Numbered from the stretch's first letter, positions 49,213-61,948 are shown. The stretch is DNA of 64,000 nucleotides from Pseudisothecium myosuroides (GCA_951799445.1 OX637296.1:7564001-7628000), one strand, 5' to 3'. Numbers and translations are program-made. The notes: generated by a model from the letters alone, not told the origin.

Positions 49213-50879
49213 TTCAAGTTTAGGACAGCTCACCTATCCAACCCCCCAAACTATTAATTAGAAAACTAAACCTACTAAGGAATTTCAACGGTATCCAATG
49301 TTTGACACCCTATTTTTTTTCTACTATACTAAAAAACGAAGGCTTTTTTCATACCATATTTTTTGTAAATGCGCGAAGTGCATATTACCAATGCTATGGT
49401 ATCTCTACCAAAAGTATAAAATTTTCCTTCAACAAATTAAATTGACCCTAGTTTTAATCTCATGCCATTTTCTACTGCACTGATGGTCTCCCCTTCAAGG
49501 TCTATATATGAATTTGATTCTTTATTTTATTTTATTCATGTAGTTTACTTTGGTATGATCAACTAAAATATATGGAGATATATTTGGCCAGCACTTCTAT
49601 ATGAAAGTGATACATCTACCTTCTATAACATGTATTAGTTTAATGAAAACAATATGCAGGGTGCAGCACACATTAGTTTTGTTTGAGGAAGTAGTGCTAC
49701 TTGTCTTAACCCCAAAAGGACCCTGAAATTTCCCGAACGTGAGAGCCGCTTCAAAGTGACGAACAAGAATCAAATTTCAGAATTTTCCATTGCCAGTAGT
49801 CATAGATGTAACCGTATGGATTGCATGTAAAGTATTCACAGATTGTGCAACAATTTTTTGCCGCCCTAAATTATTTGCCAAAGTGCATCAGATTCACCCA
49901 GTTGTCACCGTACACACTTTCCAAATCAGGACTTCTGGAGATGCTCGTGAAGCTTCGGTGGATGCTGAAGGCCGAAAAATGTTTGGATTTACATGCGGTT
50001 TTTTGTATCGGGGAGAACATAACATGTAGAACCTACAAATCAAAACAACCTAGGGTTAGTATCAACATAAATTTCTGTAAGTTGACCCGAAGTTCGCGGT
50101 CTTAGGGTGGCCACTGCATGGTGGTAAAAAGGGATTTATTTATTGAAAAAAATGGGGTGCAGTAACAAATCATCGGAACGATGAATATAGCACAGTCGAC
50201 AAGTGCTACCCGTGTGCCAAATTGTGCGCAAATCGAGCGGTTCGTCTGGGTACAAGGACAGTTTAGACTTCAGAAACAGGCCAACCCAGTGAAAGGGAGG
50301 GTGAGCTCCGCGGGAAGCAAGCGTGGCGTAAAAAAACCCCGCGGGTAACCTTACCTAGAGCACGAATCCATACGTACGTTACTGCCAACGAGGCAGCTGG
50401 ACTAACCGTTTCTGCGCCTGCTCCGAAATGACAGGCTCGAAGGCGTTTTCTTTACAACTACGAGTATCAGACTCTGCAAAATCACGATCAATTCAATCTA
50501 GCAAGGCTGCACGTAGAGTCTGCATTCGAAATGCCAACAACCCAAAACAACAATTTCATGAATTTCCGCTCAGATTGAAAAGTCTTCCAAAATTTTTGTT
50601 TGGCGACACTGGAGAGTATCAACAGAAACATTGCCATTTGATGTCCTACGGATCTGAGGCAACAAAAACCAGATGCCGTAAACTATTGCAACGGGGGACG
50701 CCTAAAATTGAAATCAATCCTACCTACGGAGACGCAAGACAATTCAAGTAAGACACTGTCCTTGAACTAATGTTCCCGTCGAGGTGGCTTCCACCGAAAT
50801 CTTCGCAGCAAAACGACAGCGTGGCCACGCCTCCGGAGGTGCCGCGAACCTCTTGCATTGAACCTGTACAAAGACAAAC

Positions 50880-53135
50880 TTACTTCAAAACTTTGGCCGC
50901 GTATTTTGGAATCGTGTGAACCTTCAAATAGCAAGGGCCCTCGCACATGTAAGCACCTCCGCACCCTGGACAGTATTGGATCTGCTTCCTGCCGCAGATC
51001 ACACACTTCGTCCGGAGCTTCTCGTGTTTCGCAGAGTAATGCAGGCTTTGGGCGCTGCAATTGAAAGAGGCGCCAGTGCGCCCAGGACGCACCTCAATGT
51101 CACACATCCAATTGGCAAGTGAGTAGTGGAATTGTATTCGTGACATTACTCGCTTCTGCTTGGAGCCAAGAGCATGAATCTTATACAAAACATAAGCATT
51201 GCCTAAACTAGTATCAAGAATAAAGAGTAGCAAGCGGTGCCACCACTTGTGGGAACGCAACTGAGCAGTGTATTCCATGCAACATTGGTCTACTAAATCG
51301 ACCCCTCGCATCATTTCCTGGTACTCTAGTAGGATTGGAGAAGTGTGATATGCCTTTCTACCGTCATGCCTAGTCCATCGGTAGCAGGAAATGCCCTCCA
51401 CTATGGGATCTACGGAAGTGCTAAGCAAAAAAACAGGAATCCTGTCAAACCAAACGATAGCGGACATGCAACGAGACCTATGCATCTGAACAATAATTCC
51501 CCCTCGTTCACCAGCGACGTGTGAGTATGGGGCCAAGTTTGGAGGCATGCCTGCTCGGTTTGGCATGACGGTGCCGGTGGCCAAGAAGCCATCCTGCCAC
51601 AGCTCGTCAAACAGCTTCGGTGACGTGAAGAAGCGGTCGGTTACAATAACATGACCCAACCCCTTCAGATCAGAGACCAAAGACTTCACAACTTTCAACC
51701 CAAGTTCTTTTTCTGGACGCAAACCCTTTCGCCCTGTGTATACTTCTAAGTCATAAACGTATCGGGACTTGCTATTGGCCATGCACCAAACCTTGATCCC
51801 GTACTTCACGGGTTTGCTGGCATGTACTGTTTTATGGTGCATCTCCTACCGCGATGGGGAATCATTATTTCATCTACGCAAATGTAACGCTCACAGTTGT
51901 ATAACTGTTTACACATTTGGACAAATGACTCCAATAACCATCGCACCTTTGTGATTTTGTCATACGCTGGGTCTGTTTTCTCTACCACTAATCCCGAGTT
52001 GTCCACTAAGTGGATGCAACGACAGATGTCTTCAAACCTTGCTCTGCGCATAGCGGCTTTGATAAGTGGACACCCAAAGAACGACCTCTTGGACCAATAT
52101 AACCGATTACAGGGCAATTTCTTCAAGCCCATATATATACATATGCCTAACCAACATCGAAGCTCTCTTGGCGTCAAATCCTCCCACTTCACTCCACCGT
52201 TACTCTTCTGGGGATTACTAAACTTTGGCTGCTTAGCATAACGATTAGTTTGGTCACAAATCACCTGCAATGTTTGCAAGGGCCAATACGGTTCCCAAAA
52301 CTCATGTACAGGCACTGGTCGACGCCTCTAGCGACGAACAGGTCCGGGAGTTGGGCCGGTGAATGGGAAGCGATTAGGGAGAAGGGTTGTGCTAAGATCC
52401 TCCCAATGCTGTGGAGCATACCTATGCTCAAATGCGAAGGAATCAAAATCTAAGTCAGGGGCATCAGCATTGCTATCCTCTATAAATTCCGGATCACTGC
52501 CCTCGTCGGATAGGACCCAATCAGAGTTCCCAGTATTGGAGTTACCTTGCCAGTCGCCAAACTCGGCCTCCTAGTCTGGATCGGCATTTCCGTCATCGCT
52601 GTCGTCCCCTCCAGATTCGAGATAACAGGGCAACTCCAGCGTGAAAGTAGAATCCTAAGTTAGAATGGAAATGTTCGGGCTCCCCCCTTCCTCACCAGCG
52701 GCTACCTCCGTGATGTCCCCTTCTACTACAGGGTTGCATTTGTCTTTTTGAATTGCTTGAGTTCCGAGAACTCCACCGAAGTCAACTTTATACATTGTTG
52801 ATCTAGTAACGATGTGTTGAAATTCACGCAGCACCTCCCCAAATAACATATTCTCCTCGCCAACGGAGGGGCTCAGTCCCAGCACAGCACGCGGCATCCA
52901 GACCCGAGTCACAACAGAAGAGTCGTCAGGTAACACTCTTGCCGAAGGACTGCCCTCGGTGACTCCCAAGTGCAGACACGCCCTTCCATCGCTGCAGGAA
53001 TTGTACCAGCCCAGGCTGTCAAGAGCCCGAATAGTGCCATGTAATTCTCCATCGCCTACCACAACACGCTTGCCTTCACAACACGCTTGCCTTCAAGGAT
53101 TCTCAACGAAGAACCGACAAGAAAGAAACATTATC
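50880..53135 (-). pseudogene. piggyBac transposase, decayed
   Basis: DDE-type transposase of the piggyBac superfamily. The three catalytic aspartates are recognisable in CVDEIMIPHRG, VIVTDRFFTSPKLF and MRGVDLVDQ, in that order, and a Cys-rich C-terminal domain (CVICGRKQIQYCPGCGGAYMC) follows, as in the family. The reading frame is broken: three in-frame TAG codons in the acidic N-terminal part (near 52655, 52575 and 52330), a one-base deletion near 51820 after KQYMP, and a 17-bp tandem duplication at 53060-53093 that shifts the frame near the N-terminus. The true start is not resolved. The stop is TAA at 50880. All domains are otherwise present in order, so inactivation looks recent. Confidence 0.9.
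53060..53093. repeat. 17-bp tandem duplication inside the transposase
   Basis: Two exact copies of cacaacacgcttgcctt (53060-53076 and 53077-53093). As 17 is not a multiple of 3, it breaks the transposase frame; upstream of it the frame remains open in the shifted register. Confidence 0.9.
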
Positions 53136-53488
53136 ACCAAAGACATTGTCCAAATATGATCGAATATGGAAAATTCGACCGTTCTTCGTAACAATGGCAA
53201 TAGTTTGTAACCGTAGTGGCCACAAGTTTTAAAAGTTTTAGACTGGTATAGAAGATAAAAATACTAATCCTAGCATGGAGCAAAAAAACCTAATCCTTGA
53301 TGCAGCAAATAATATAGAAACCTGCTGAAGGAACAGTTCATTGATAAACCAAACATCAATTGAACTTGAAAGCAAGCTCTTACATGGTAGCAATTTGGAC
53401 ATCTTCAGGGGCTAGCACAGGCTTGCGACTCGATTCAAGGGTCTTCCAAACGCCAGGATGGAAAATGACATTGGCATCACGTTCTTCA
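53136..53488. other. Gap between transposase and kinesin-Myb gene
   Basis: No gene is seen. This interval should hold the kinesin-Myb 3' untranslated region and the transposase promoter, because both genes read leftward. Confidence 0.35.
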
Positions 53489-56400
53489 CTAATGTTTGCC
53501 ACTCAATGTTTTCTTACGTTTTGTTAAATTCCGCCATTTATCTCTTAATTGTAATCCAGTTTTAACGTTTAATACTGAATACAAAGATTTAATCTCCTCC
53601 CATTTCCCCTCACCACATGCAAAAACGCCATTTTCTAAGGCCATTGTTTGCTCCTCATTCCACCTCACATACTTTGCTTTCTTCTTTTCTTCATTCTTCT
53701 CCTCCTTTTCCATTTCCTCCACCTCTTCCTTTTCCATTTCCTCCTCCTTCCCCTTCTTCTTACAGAAAGTCACGTTTTCCTCCTCCTCTTCCTTTTCTAT
53801 TTCCTCCACCTCTTCCTTTTTTGTTTCCTCCTCCTTCCCCTTCTTCTTACGGAAAGTCACGTTTTCCGGTGACAAACTATCGCTCTTCCCCATTTCAAAT
53901 CTAAGTTCAGATAACCCTAAACTCGGACTAAATAAACCAGAAACTACTTTTGAAGATGGCACACCTCTAACCATTTCGGGGCTAGGTGGATTTTCCCAAA
54001 AATGAAACATTTCTGTGCCTTCGAAATTCTTCTTCTTCTTCACCTAATAAAAAATTTAGAAAACCAAAAAAAATATTTTAAGTGAATTAAATTTATGAAA
54101 AATTAAAAAAGGAAATATACAAAGAACTCTTATCAAGGTCAAACTCCTTACCAAGTTATTAAGCTCTTCATCAGAACTTTCCAACAAGTTGAAGCTCCCT
54201 CTCTTCAACACCACTTCCCCCTTCAACTCCACTTTCCCCTTCAACTCCAACTTTTTGACAAGTTGGTTAAGAGTTTCCACCTGTGGAAACACAAAACATA
54301 GAATGAAAAAATAAAAAGTTTCAGTTTGACACTAAGGCACACCCACTCAGCTAATAGAGATCTATACAGTACTATATGTTGAAATAACAAGTTTTCACCT
54401 GCTCTCGAAGAAACTTATTCTCACGTTCTACTTCAGAAGTGTCATGAGCCTTTTTGTCCCCGTCCACATCCTCATGAATCACCGCCTGTACATAACCGAA
54501 TACAAACCCTCCATGTTAAGTCCATCCAAGGATGTTTCTACGGTGTAGTTGTACTAGTCAAAACAAGAAAAAATGCGCACCGTATTGCCCATGAATTTAG
54601 CTTGCTCAGCAAACTTCAGAGTACTCAAGGTTTCGAAAACATTGCTGTCATACCACATAAACAAGGATCAGAGCAAAAAACAAAGCTAGATCTACAAGCG
54701 GACGAACGTTCACACAAAGTCATAAACATACATATACTATTGTGGATGAACTCAAAACCGGAGATAGAAAGGACAAACCAGCTGGAAGAGCTAACTGTAG
54801 CCATGATTACAATTTTACAGTTTCTTCCCAGCGAATCCTGCACACGATCATAGCTACTCAACTTCCTCATCCGTTTAAGTAGGCTAATTCTTTGACTTCA
54901 GTACACTTTACGATGCAGTGGCCCGGGGCTCTTGCATGGAATTGAGTCATGAATGCAACGACAGATCTGCTTGTGACATGGCTAATGATGTTTTACCCGG
55001 AGAAGGAAGGTCAGTTTGGAGTCTCGATAGGGAATATGGCATGATCGGCCCTTTACGACATGGACCAGCATGCTAGTCACCAACCTACACAAGATACATG
55101 GCAATCACATCAATTGTCCTCTCAAAACACTAGTCTTTGTTGATGTAGGTCATAAACTCGACTCATGCCGTGTGGCACGCAAACTTACCCTAAGGTAGAT
55201 AGAGATTTGTTGATCTAAGCAGCCTTCTTTCAGCTACTCGCCTTTAACTCCAGAGTCCTTTTGCCTAAAATCGTGCAATCAGTTTCCATTAGAACTTCAA
55301 TGCTTCCATGTACAAGTTATAATCGCACAAATTTCAAGCATTTCGCAAACTTCTATGCCATCTTTGAGTTGGAAGATGTTTACCTCTCAGAACCTGCGAG
55401 GTCAACAAAATTCAATTTTCCAAATCGAATTTTAACCATCGAAGCATGCTTCCATCTGCTTTCGATGGTGCACGTGAATACGCTATGAGAGCGGCTAGAC
55501 TCTCTATTCCTATTTGTGGCTGCTACTTTCCTGTTTGCCAATCCCTGAAACAGATAAAGGTGGATTCCCATGAGTAATTCTGGATAAACAAAAATTAGCA
55601 TTAATTCAACTAACGCTACCTCCGGATAACAATCCTTGGAAAAGAGGTGTTGGGAGTGACCTTGCTAAGCAACTAAATCACATCTCCAAAACTGTTCACC
55701 TCCAACTCGGTCAACTTATCCACATACACCTTTTTTTGTAAATCCTCTCGCAGCTGCATGATATCATCACAAGAATTCAACAACATCCGACTTGAACAAA
55801 GAAAAGTCCTTTGCAAATCTCTAAAGAACCAAGGTGAAGGTGCAGCACCAGCAAATTGGTAGAGGTAGGCTTCAGCAGATCAGTAATTCGATCATTGTAA
55901 ATTTCCAAGAAGGAACACTTGGTCAAAAAACTCTCGAAAAAACTTAGGCCCTTGTCCTTGTGTGGTTCCACCTCCTGTAGAGAGAGCAATGTGCACCACG
56001 GCCACACCACAGCCACTGAATCTCCAGACGTCTAATACATACAAAACAAAAATGAAGTGACCAAAAGTTCATCATCTCACGAAGCCACTAAGATGCATAC
56101 CAGTTGCATTTTAGAAAAAAGGGACTCAAACACGCGAGGAGTCACACCCGAATTGTCACTCGGTTTGTCAGTGAGATGCTTGATGTTGCCAAACATGGTG
56201 TGGGTCTTACCACTTCCACTCTGCAGCAATCACCAAAGAAATTAGTCAATATTCAAAATTGCAAAAAAATAACAATGCAAAGCATATATGCACAAGCAAC
56301 CTAAAGCTTCCACAAACCATGCCAAATTCATAGCAAAATCAACGTAGATGCACATAGAAACAAAATCAACCTGGCCGTACGCAAACATGCAACAGTTGTA

Positions 56401-56844
56401 GCCTGCCATAGAATTCTCCACCATTGGCAACCCAGCCACGTTAAATAACTCCTCCTAAAAATTGAAAACCAAGAAAAGACATAAACCCGTTAGGCGATAT
56501 TCATAAACAATACCACTTACTTACAAAAGATTGCAAAAGATTATGTGCGAATGAACCTGGGAAGTATTTTCTCCGGCGACATAATCAAAAGTGAAAAAAG
56601 TTTCCGGGCGCCCCAACCAGGTTACGGTGTGAGTATCTTCTTGTCTCAAACATTTTTTATTTTCGTTGTCACTTGACCAAATTCTCACAACAATTCGCGA
56701 GACATCTACAACTATGCTGGAAGCCATTCCGCCGATAGGAAGAGCTCCGAAGGGAGAAAACCGTGATGAACCGATTAGAGCTACGACGAAGACAATTACG
56801 ACGGGAGAAAGATGCGGAAAGTTCGCGAAAGGGACTCTCACCAT
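53489..56844 (-). pseudogene. Chimeric KIN-12 kinesin motor with telobox Myb, decayed
   Basis: Thirteen exons as read: 56844-56557, 56454-56371, 56220-56101, 55974-55849, 55753-55661, 55544-55384, 55264-55189, 55084-54997, 54837-54779, 54644-54581, 54485-54399, 54280-54152, 54043-53489. The motor is KIN-12-like: RQEDTHTVTWLGRPETFFTFD, a P-loop across two exons (GQ then SGSGKTHTM), SFLEIYNDRITDLL, switch I NRESSRSH, switch II VDLAGSER, PYRDSKLTFLL and ETLSTLKFA. A KIN-12-like neck (VIHEDVDGD) and a short lysine/glutamate-rich region follow. The last exon ends in a Myb domain with WNEEQTMALENGVFACGEGKW and LQLRDKWRNL, the telobox signature. Junctions after the motor are all phase 0. Damage: TAG at 55675-55673, two TAG codons and a one-base insertion in the 55264-55189 exon. 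Start could be ATG 56844 or 56727. Confidence 0.82.
53660..53860. repeat. Low-complexity acidic/basic tandem repeat in the Myb exon
   Basis: A unit of about 100 bp that encodes NVTF followed by a KKKGKEEE-type run and glutamate/lysine blocks appears twice. On the plus strand it reads as pyrimidine-rich ttcctcctcc, which yields spurious proline/serine or phenylalanine/leucine frames. Confidence 0.75.
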
Positions 56845-58021
56845 TTATTCAGAAATGGAGACGACGAAAAATCTTTACTGAAGATTAGAAGATGGCTAAA
56901 AAATCTTTAGAAGATGGCGACCCATTACTGATCAGACCCCATTCTGGTGGTATAGGGTTTCTTAATTCCATGCAAGAGGAAATGTTTAAATGATCAATTC
57001 TGACATTTGAAGATTGGGATCAGAATAGCTGATTCGTAAGGTGGCAGCTGGCAGTGAACACATTTAATTGCAGCCATTTTTTGAATTGTGTAGGCACATG
57101 TCTAGCAGGCCTTGGAGATGGGTGTAAATGATACTATTTTTTTATAAAAAAATTCAAGGGGATTGAAAATGATCCAAACGGTCGAATGAACATGGCCATT
57201 TTTAGAAAACAACAGAAGCAAAATTCATGGAAATCAAATGGTGCATTTGTCTGTAGTGTCATTTCTTCTTGCAACCTCAGTGCAACCCGGTGAATCAATG
57301 GGTGATTGTGGCAGGAATCAAGCGTGGAAGGGGGAAATTGGCGGGATACCTGACCTGGTGAGTGCCTGAGTGGAGTGGCAAAGTCATACTTGGCTAGCTT
57401 GACAAGTGCACTAACTGTTTCTACCTCCTCCTCGCTGAGCCTGGTTTCGCTTTCTGCATTGTTGCAGCTTGTTGTCGTTGTGTGTGCACACCAATTACAA
57501 TTCACGCACATGGACTGTCAACGATCGAATACGACACTGCTAAAACAATGCCTCCGAATCCAATGCCTCCCACAGCAACCTCAAGAAATTTGCCAGAATA
57601 AAAAAAAACTTAGCCCTGTCCTCTTCTTTGCAGAAAAAAATTGCTATGAAATTCTACTTCCAATCTAAGGAAGACAAGAGTACTTAGGAAGTGAGGGTTT
57701 CAGATGGCGAGAATGGCTATGTGGCGGAAAACGGACTCCTATCTTGCAACGGTTTTCCTCCGGGTGGGGCCTTGTCACCCGTGGTACGTCATCCTTGTTG
57801 GCAGGGAACCTTGCTCCCCTAAAATGGAGGGTGGCCTTGCTGTCACAGTTTTAAAAATTGATGGCCACATCAGCTTTTGAATCTAAGACTACCCCCCTCT
57901 TTAGAATTTGTAGCCTTCCAATTGTATAGTTAATAATTTCTCCTAATTCGTCCCTGATTTTGAGTTATTCACTTCTGAAAAACCTTCGAGGACACATTTT
58001 GTCCTCAGGGACGTTTTGGGG
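56845..58021. other. Right subterminal region of the piggyBac element
   Basis: Presumed promoter side of the kinesin-Myb gene plus the element's right end. A minus-strand frame (57134-57511) includes RLSEEEVETVSALVKLAKYD-like sequence that could be a fragment of another captured exon, but I do not recognise it. The right terminal repeat and a stem-loop occupy the last 40 bp. Confidence 0.35.
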
Positions 58022-58025
58022 TTAA

Positions 58026-59035
58026 GCAAGAAGTATGGAAGATAAGGATTGACATTGCTCCAACATATGATGACTTGGGAATTGAAAACTAAGAGCATGC
58101 CCACCCCCACTCACCACACGTGGCCAAAGCAGGTTTGGCATGGACAGGGGGCCAAAACAGTCCCCACTGTGTCACTGGGCATGATTTTCCAAACACCAAG
58201 CTTGCCAGATTTTGGCCAGGGTACCATAGTTTGGAGTGGACGAGAAATTCCTTTTGAGCCCAAAGTTGACTGATGTCAAAGCACTTTGCATTCAATTTTG
58301 CTCGTCTTTGTGCTCAGAAACACTTTGCTTGTCATTGCATTGTGTACTTTGCTTGTCACTGTGTCGTCAGAAGCAGATTGGAATTCAAGGCTGTTGGGAG
58401 TAGTCATTTTTTTACTGGCAAAATAGTGCCTAATAACGAAATAAATTTTTTTAAAGCGTTATTATTATAATAAAATATGAGAATTCAAAATGTCTAGTCG
58501 CCAAATTGCCTACATAATGATTTGTGGCCACGCTAGTAAGCGCTGGGCCCATCTGACTCGTCAGGGTTTTTCGCCAGTAATCAAGTTCACCTAGCAAGAG
58601 TGCAGACAACTAATAGTGCTATCAGTGAGTTCAAGGATTCCTAGTTGAGCAGACAACTATTCACTACGTGACCTCTTTGCCAGTACTGCGCCTCTTTAAC
58701 GCATAGAATTCGCTTGTCATGCGAAAATTTATTTTGGTAGGGTGCATATGGAAATTGACGGTTGGAGTGTTGTACTGTTGGAGACTTGGAGACGGCTTGA
58801 AGCCATTAGGGTTTAGGTCCTTGGACGGCTGGACTCTTGAAGTAAGGAAGCCGTTGGTGTGTGCCTTAGAGGAGCGAGTTGGTGGAGTAATGAAGCGACT
58901 TGGTGGAGCACTGGAGCGAGTTGCGTAGTTTCTTTTACTGAGTACTGCATTGAGAGTTTTGCGACGTGCGCAATGAATTTCATGTTCTTTGTAATTTGCA
59001 GTTTTTGCTTGAGTGGAAAATTAGCGTCAACTTTA
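58026..59035. other. Spacer between piggyBac and tandem array
   Basis: No gene is supported. A 69-codon plus-strand frame (58719-58928) contains a tagggtttagg motif and has no family resemblance. Confidence 0.35.
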
Positions 59036-59705
59036 GTTTTCATCGATTTGAAATTTTGAATTTAAGTGGAGACTCAAGCAACGAGGACTAGTGAGTATTG
59101 TTATGCAATTGAGTCATTCTTATTGTTAGAAAGATTAGTACCTAGAATCGAAATTCAAACTTCGATCTCCCAAACCAGCAAGATTGCAAGACCAAGTGCC
59201 TAGTTTTCATCGATTTCAAATTTTGAACTTGAATAGAGACTGAAGCAACGAGGATTAGTGAGTATTGTTATGCAATCGAGTCATTCTTGTTGTTAGAAAG
59301 ATCAGTACCTAGAACCGAAATTCAAACTTCGATCTCCCAAACCAGTAAGACTACAAGACCAAGTGCCAAGTTTTCATCAATTTGAAATTTTGAACTTGAG
59401 TGGAGACTGAAGCAACGAGGATTAGTGAGTATTGTTATGCAATCGAGTCATTCTTGTTGTTAGAAAGATCAATACCTAGAATCAAAATTCAAATTTCGAT
59501 CTCCCAAACCAGCAAGACTACAAGACCAAGTGCCCAATTTTCATCGATTTGAGATTTTGAACTTTAGTGGAGACTCAAGAAGAGGATTAGTGAGTATTGT
59601 TATACAATCAAGTCATTCTTGTTGTTAGAAAGATCAGTATCCAATATTGATCCTCACCTTAGAACCGAAATTTAAACTTTGATCTACCAAACCAACAAGA
59701 CAAAG
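59036..59705. repeat. Tandem array of a 167-bp unit
   Basis: Four copies start at ttttcatcgatttga or close variants, with the cat at 59041, 59208, 59375 and 59542, an exact 167-bp period. Shared landmarks: gtgagtattgttatgcaat, cattcttgttgttagaaag, cttcgatctcccaaacc. The last copy is slightly rearranged. Confidence 0.93.
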
Positions 59706-61948
59706 TGCCTAGAGCGAGATGCATAGTGCTAGACGAGGAAACATGTGACTGCAAACTCTACTCACAATTATTTACAACTATTCTCGCGCATTTCAGAAAG
59801 GAGTGCTTAAGATTGATGAAGCAACCGTTTCAACTTCCAAGCAATTTCAATTTCCGGTTGATAAGGTGCGTTGATAATGTACAAACTTGATTTGGTCTGA
59901 AGATTCATGCCTTGTATTCCTCTTATTTCAATGTGAAGGGTTTGAGTTTTGCCAATCCTTGTGCTATTTATGTAGGAATGATATTTTAAACTCGGTTTGA
60001 TAATCTTATGCTTGCAAACGTGATTTTTTTTTGAAGGAAGCCTTGATTTTATATGAAGGAATTTAATGTCGGCATGACTTCCCTTGCAGGTCTGGTGATT
60101 GGAGTAACAAAAAGCCGGGCTTAATTGTTTCCACTTTTTGATATTAAGCTGCATTCTGATTTTAAGCCACTTCAGCTTGATTGATGTCCAGTCTAGCTCT
60201 CTGCTAGTTGAATTGTGATCATAGCAGGTTTGTTCACCTCAAATGCTTTGACTTTTTTTACTAGAGGGATTTGAAGGTTTCATGTACGTGGAAACGTTCT
60301 GAATGATAGACTAGGGTAGTTCTTTTGGGGGCTTTTTGTAGATTGTATTGTACCTATTTAAACTATTTGTTATGCCTAATTTTAGCACTTAGGAACCCTG
60401 AGTTTTCAATTTATTAAAAGTGCTTTGTGTGATGAAATGAGATTTGGTGTGGTATTTGGTTGCAGACAGTTTGCTCTAAGGAATATATATGGAGCTGGAA
60501 TAGAGTTTAGGCCAAAGGTTTCATGTGAAGACTAAGGCTGATGTTGCAAAGGTGTGTGGGAATCTTAGATAGTTCAATATTGTTTTTTGCAAAGCATTTT
60601 AAACTCATTATATTTTGATGTAAGTAAGCTATAATTGTAAATTATTATTTTGGAATAGCCCTTGGAATCAGATTTGAAGAGAAGTGTTCTTAGGCCTCTA
60701 TGTAATTATTTATGGTTCTTGTTTGTTGAAAGAACAAAATCACATCAAGTTCTTAAATGATACCCATTGTACCACAAATCTTTCAGGATTGTTGAAGTGG
60801 TGTTGAAGTAGAGCTGAAGAGAAAGAACATGCTGTCAAGTGATTCCCAATTTTTCATATAATAAAGTATGGAGGCCTTCTTATTTGTTTGTTTTAGTGAC
60901 AATTTAAAACTATTTTAAACTATTGTCTTTTGCAATTGTATGTTACCTTCTAAAGGACCAAAGAATCATGGTATTAAAATGAAAATTCAATCAATTATAT
61001 TGTCAAAATATAATTCATATGGGGCCTAATTTTATTCTATTGGAATTACAGAATAACATTGCATGTTATGGTCTAAAATGTAAAGAAATTTGAACAAATG
61101 GAAGTCCACATAGGAACTATTTAAAGCTTTTGAAACATATCACACTCAATTTGGTCTTCTTGGTGCCTTAGTAAGTATTTATACCTACTAGTATTACTCA
61201 TTATTACTTACTATAGGTTAACTATTTGTAATTTAATAAATGTGTTTTTGATTGCAAATTACTAAATCATAGAAATGTACAAAAGACATACCTTTAGTAT
61301 GTGGATGCATGTAGTGACTTTGTGATGATTCTCTTGTGACTTTGAGTAGAAGACATGTAAGGTTGGTGCATGAAATAGTGGTCCTTAAAACTTTGGCTGA
61401 ATGAGATATCATTTGGAGTAAAGAACCTTGAAACACTATGTGTTTAGTAGGTATGGCCGTCATTGCAAAATAAGTAATTAAAAAATTAAAATTGGAGCTT
61501 TTCTAGACCTTTTTATTATTACTTATAATTTGACTGTATTTGACTATTAAAACATTACTATTGTGTTTGTTTTTTAGGTGCTTGGAGGCATTGGAGCACA
61601 TTACTTGGTAGGTTGAATATAATCTCCATAATTGCAATATCAATGTGTTTTTCATTTTTTGAGTACACTTGTAATAATCTTATTGTAGGAGGAATGGATT
61701 TTTGCAGCATTATTGTATTTTGGCTATTCTTTAGGGTTGAATTTTGTTCATGTTAGGGTCTGATTCTTTTCATTGCTATTGTCATTAGATTTTGTCAAGT
61801 TACATTGTATATACTTAGAATTGAAACATTTTAAATGAATATCCTTAGAAGTTTTTTGAAATCTGCCTTGTATGAAGTTTTATTTTGTGTCTTATATTAA
61901 GATTTTGTTTTGTTTTGTTTGCATCTGTTCTTGACAGGATTATTTGCA
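59706..61948. other. AT-rich region upstream of the hAT transposase
   Basis: Probably promoter, untranslated exons or introns of the hAT gene: the sequence directly before its ATG (ttcttgacag then gattatttgca) looks like a splice acceptor. No separate gene is recognisable. Confidence 0.35.

Larger units (their letters stand above)
49706..58025. mobile_element. 8.3-kb piggyBac element carrying a kinesin-Myb gene
   Basis: TTAA at 49706-49709 and 58022-58025 bounds 49710-58021 (8,312 bp). The ends are ccccaaaaggaccctga on the left and, inverted, ccccaaaacgtccctga on the right, 15 of 17 matching. The right end also has a gaggacaaaatgtgtcctc stem-loop, like those in the MITEs. Inside, both on the minus strand, are a broken piggyBac transposase (about 50880-53135) and a chimeric kinesin-Myb gene (53489-56844). 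The TTAA target and CCC start are standard for piggyBac. The left end differs from the MITE ends at one of the first 12 bases. Gene capture by a piggyBac element is the simplest reading; two nested insertions are an alternative. Confidence 0.8.

Noticed and set aside
53496..54005. Plus-strand serine/phenylalanine-rich frames
   Set aside because: They are antisense shadows of the lysine/glutamate-rich linker and Myb exon.
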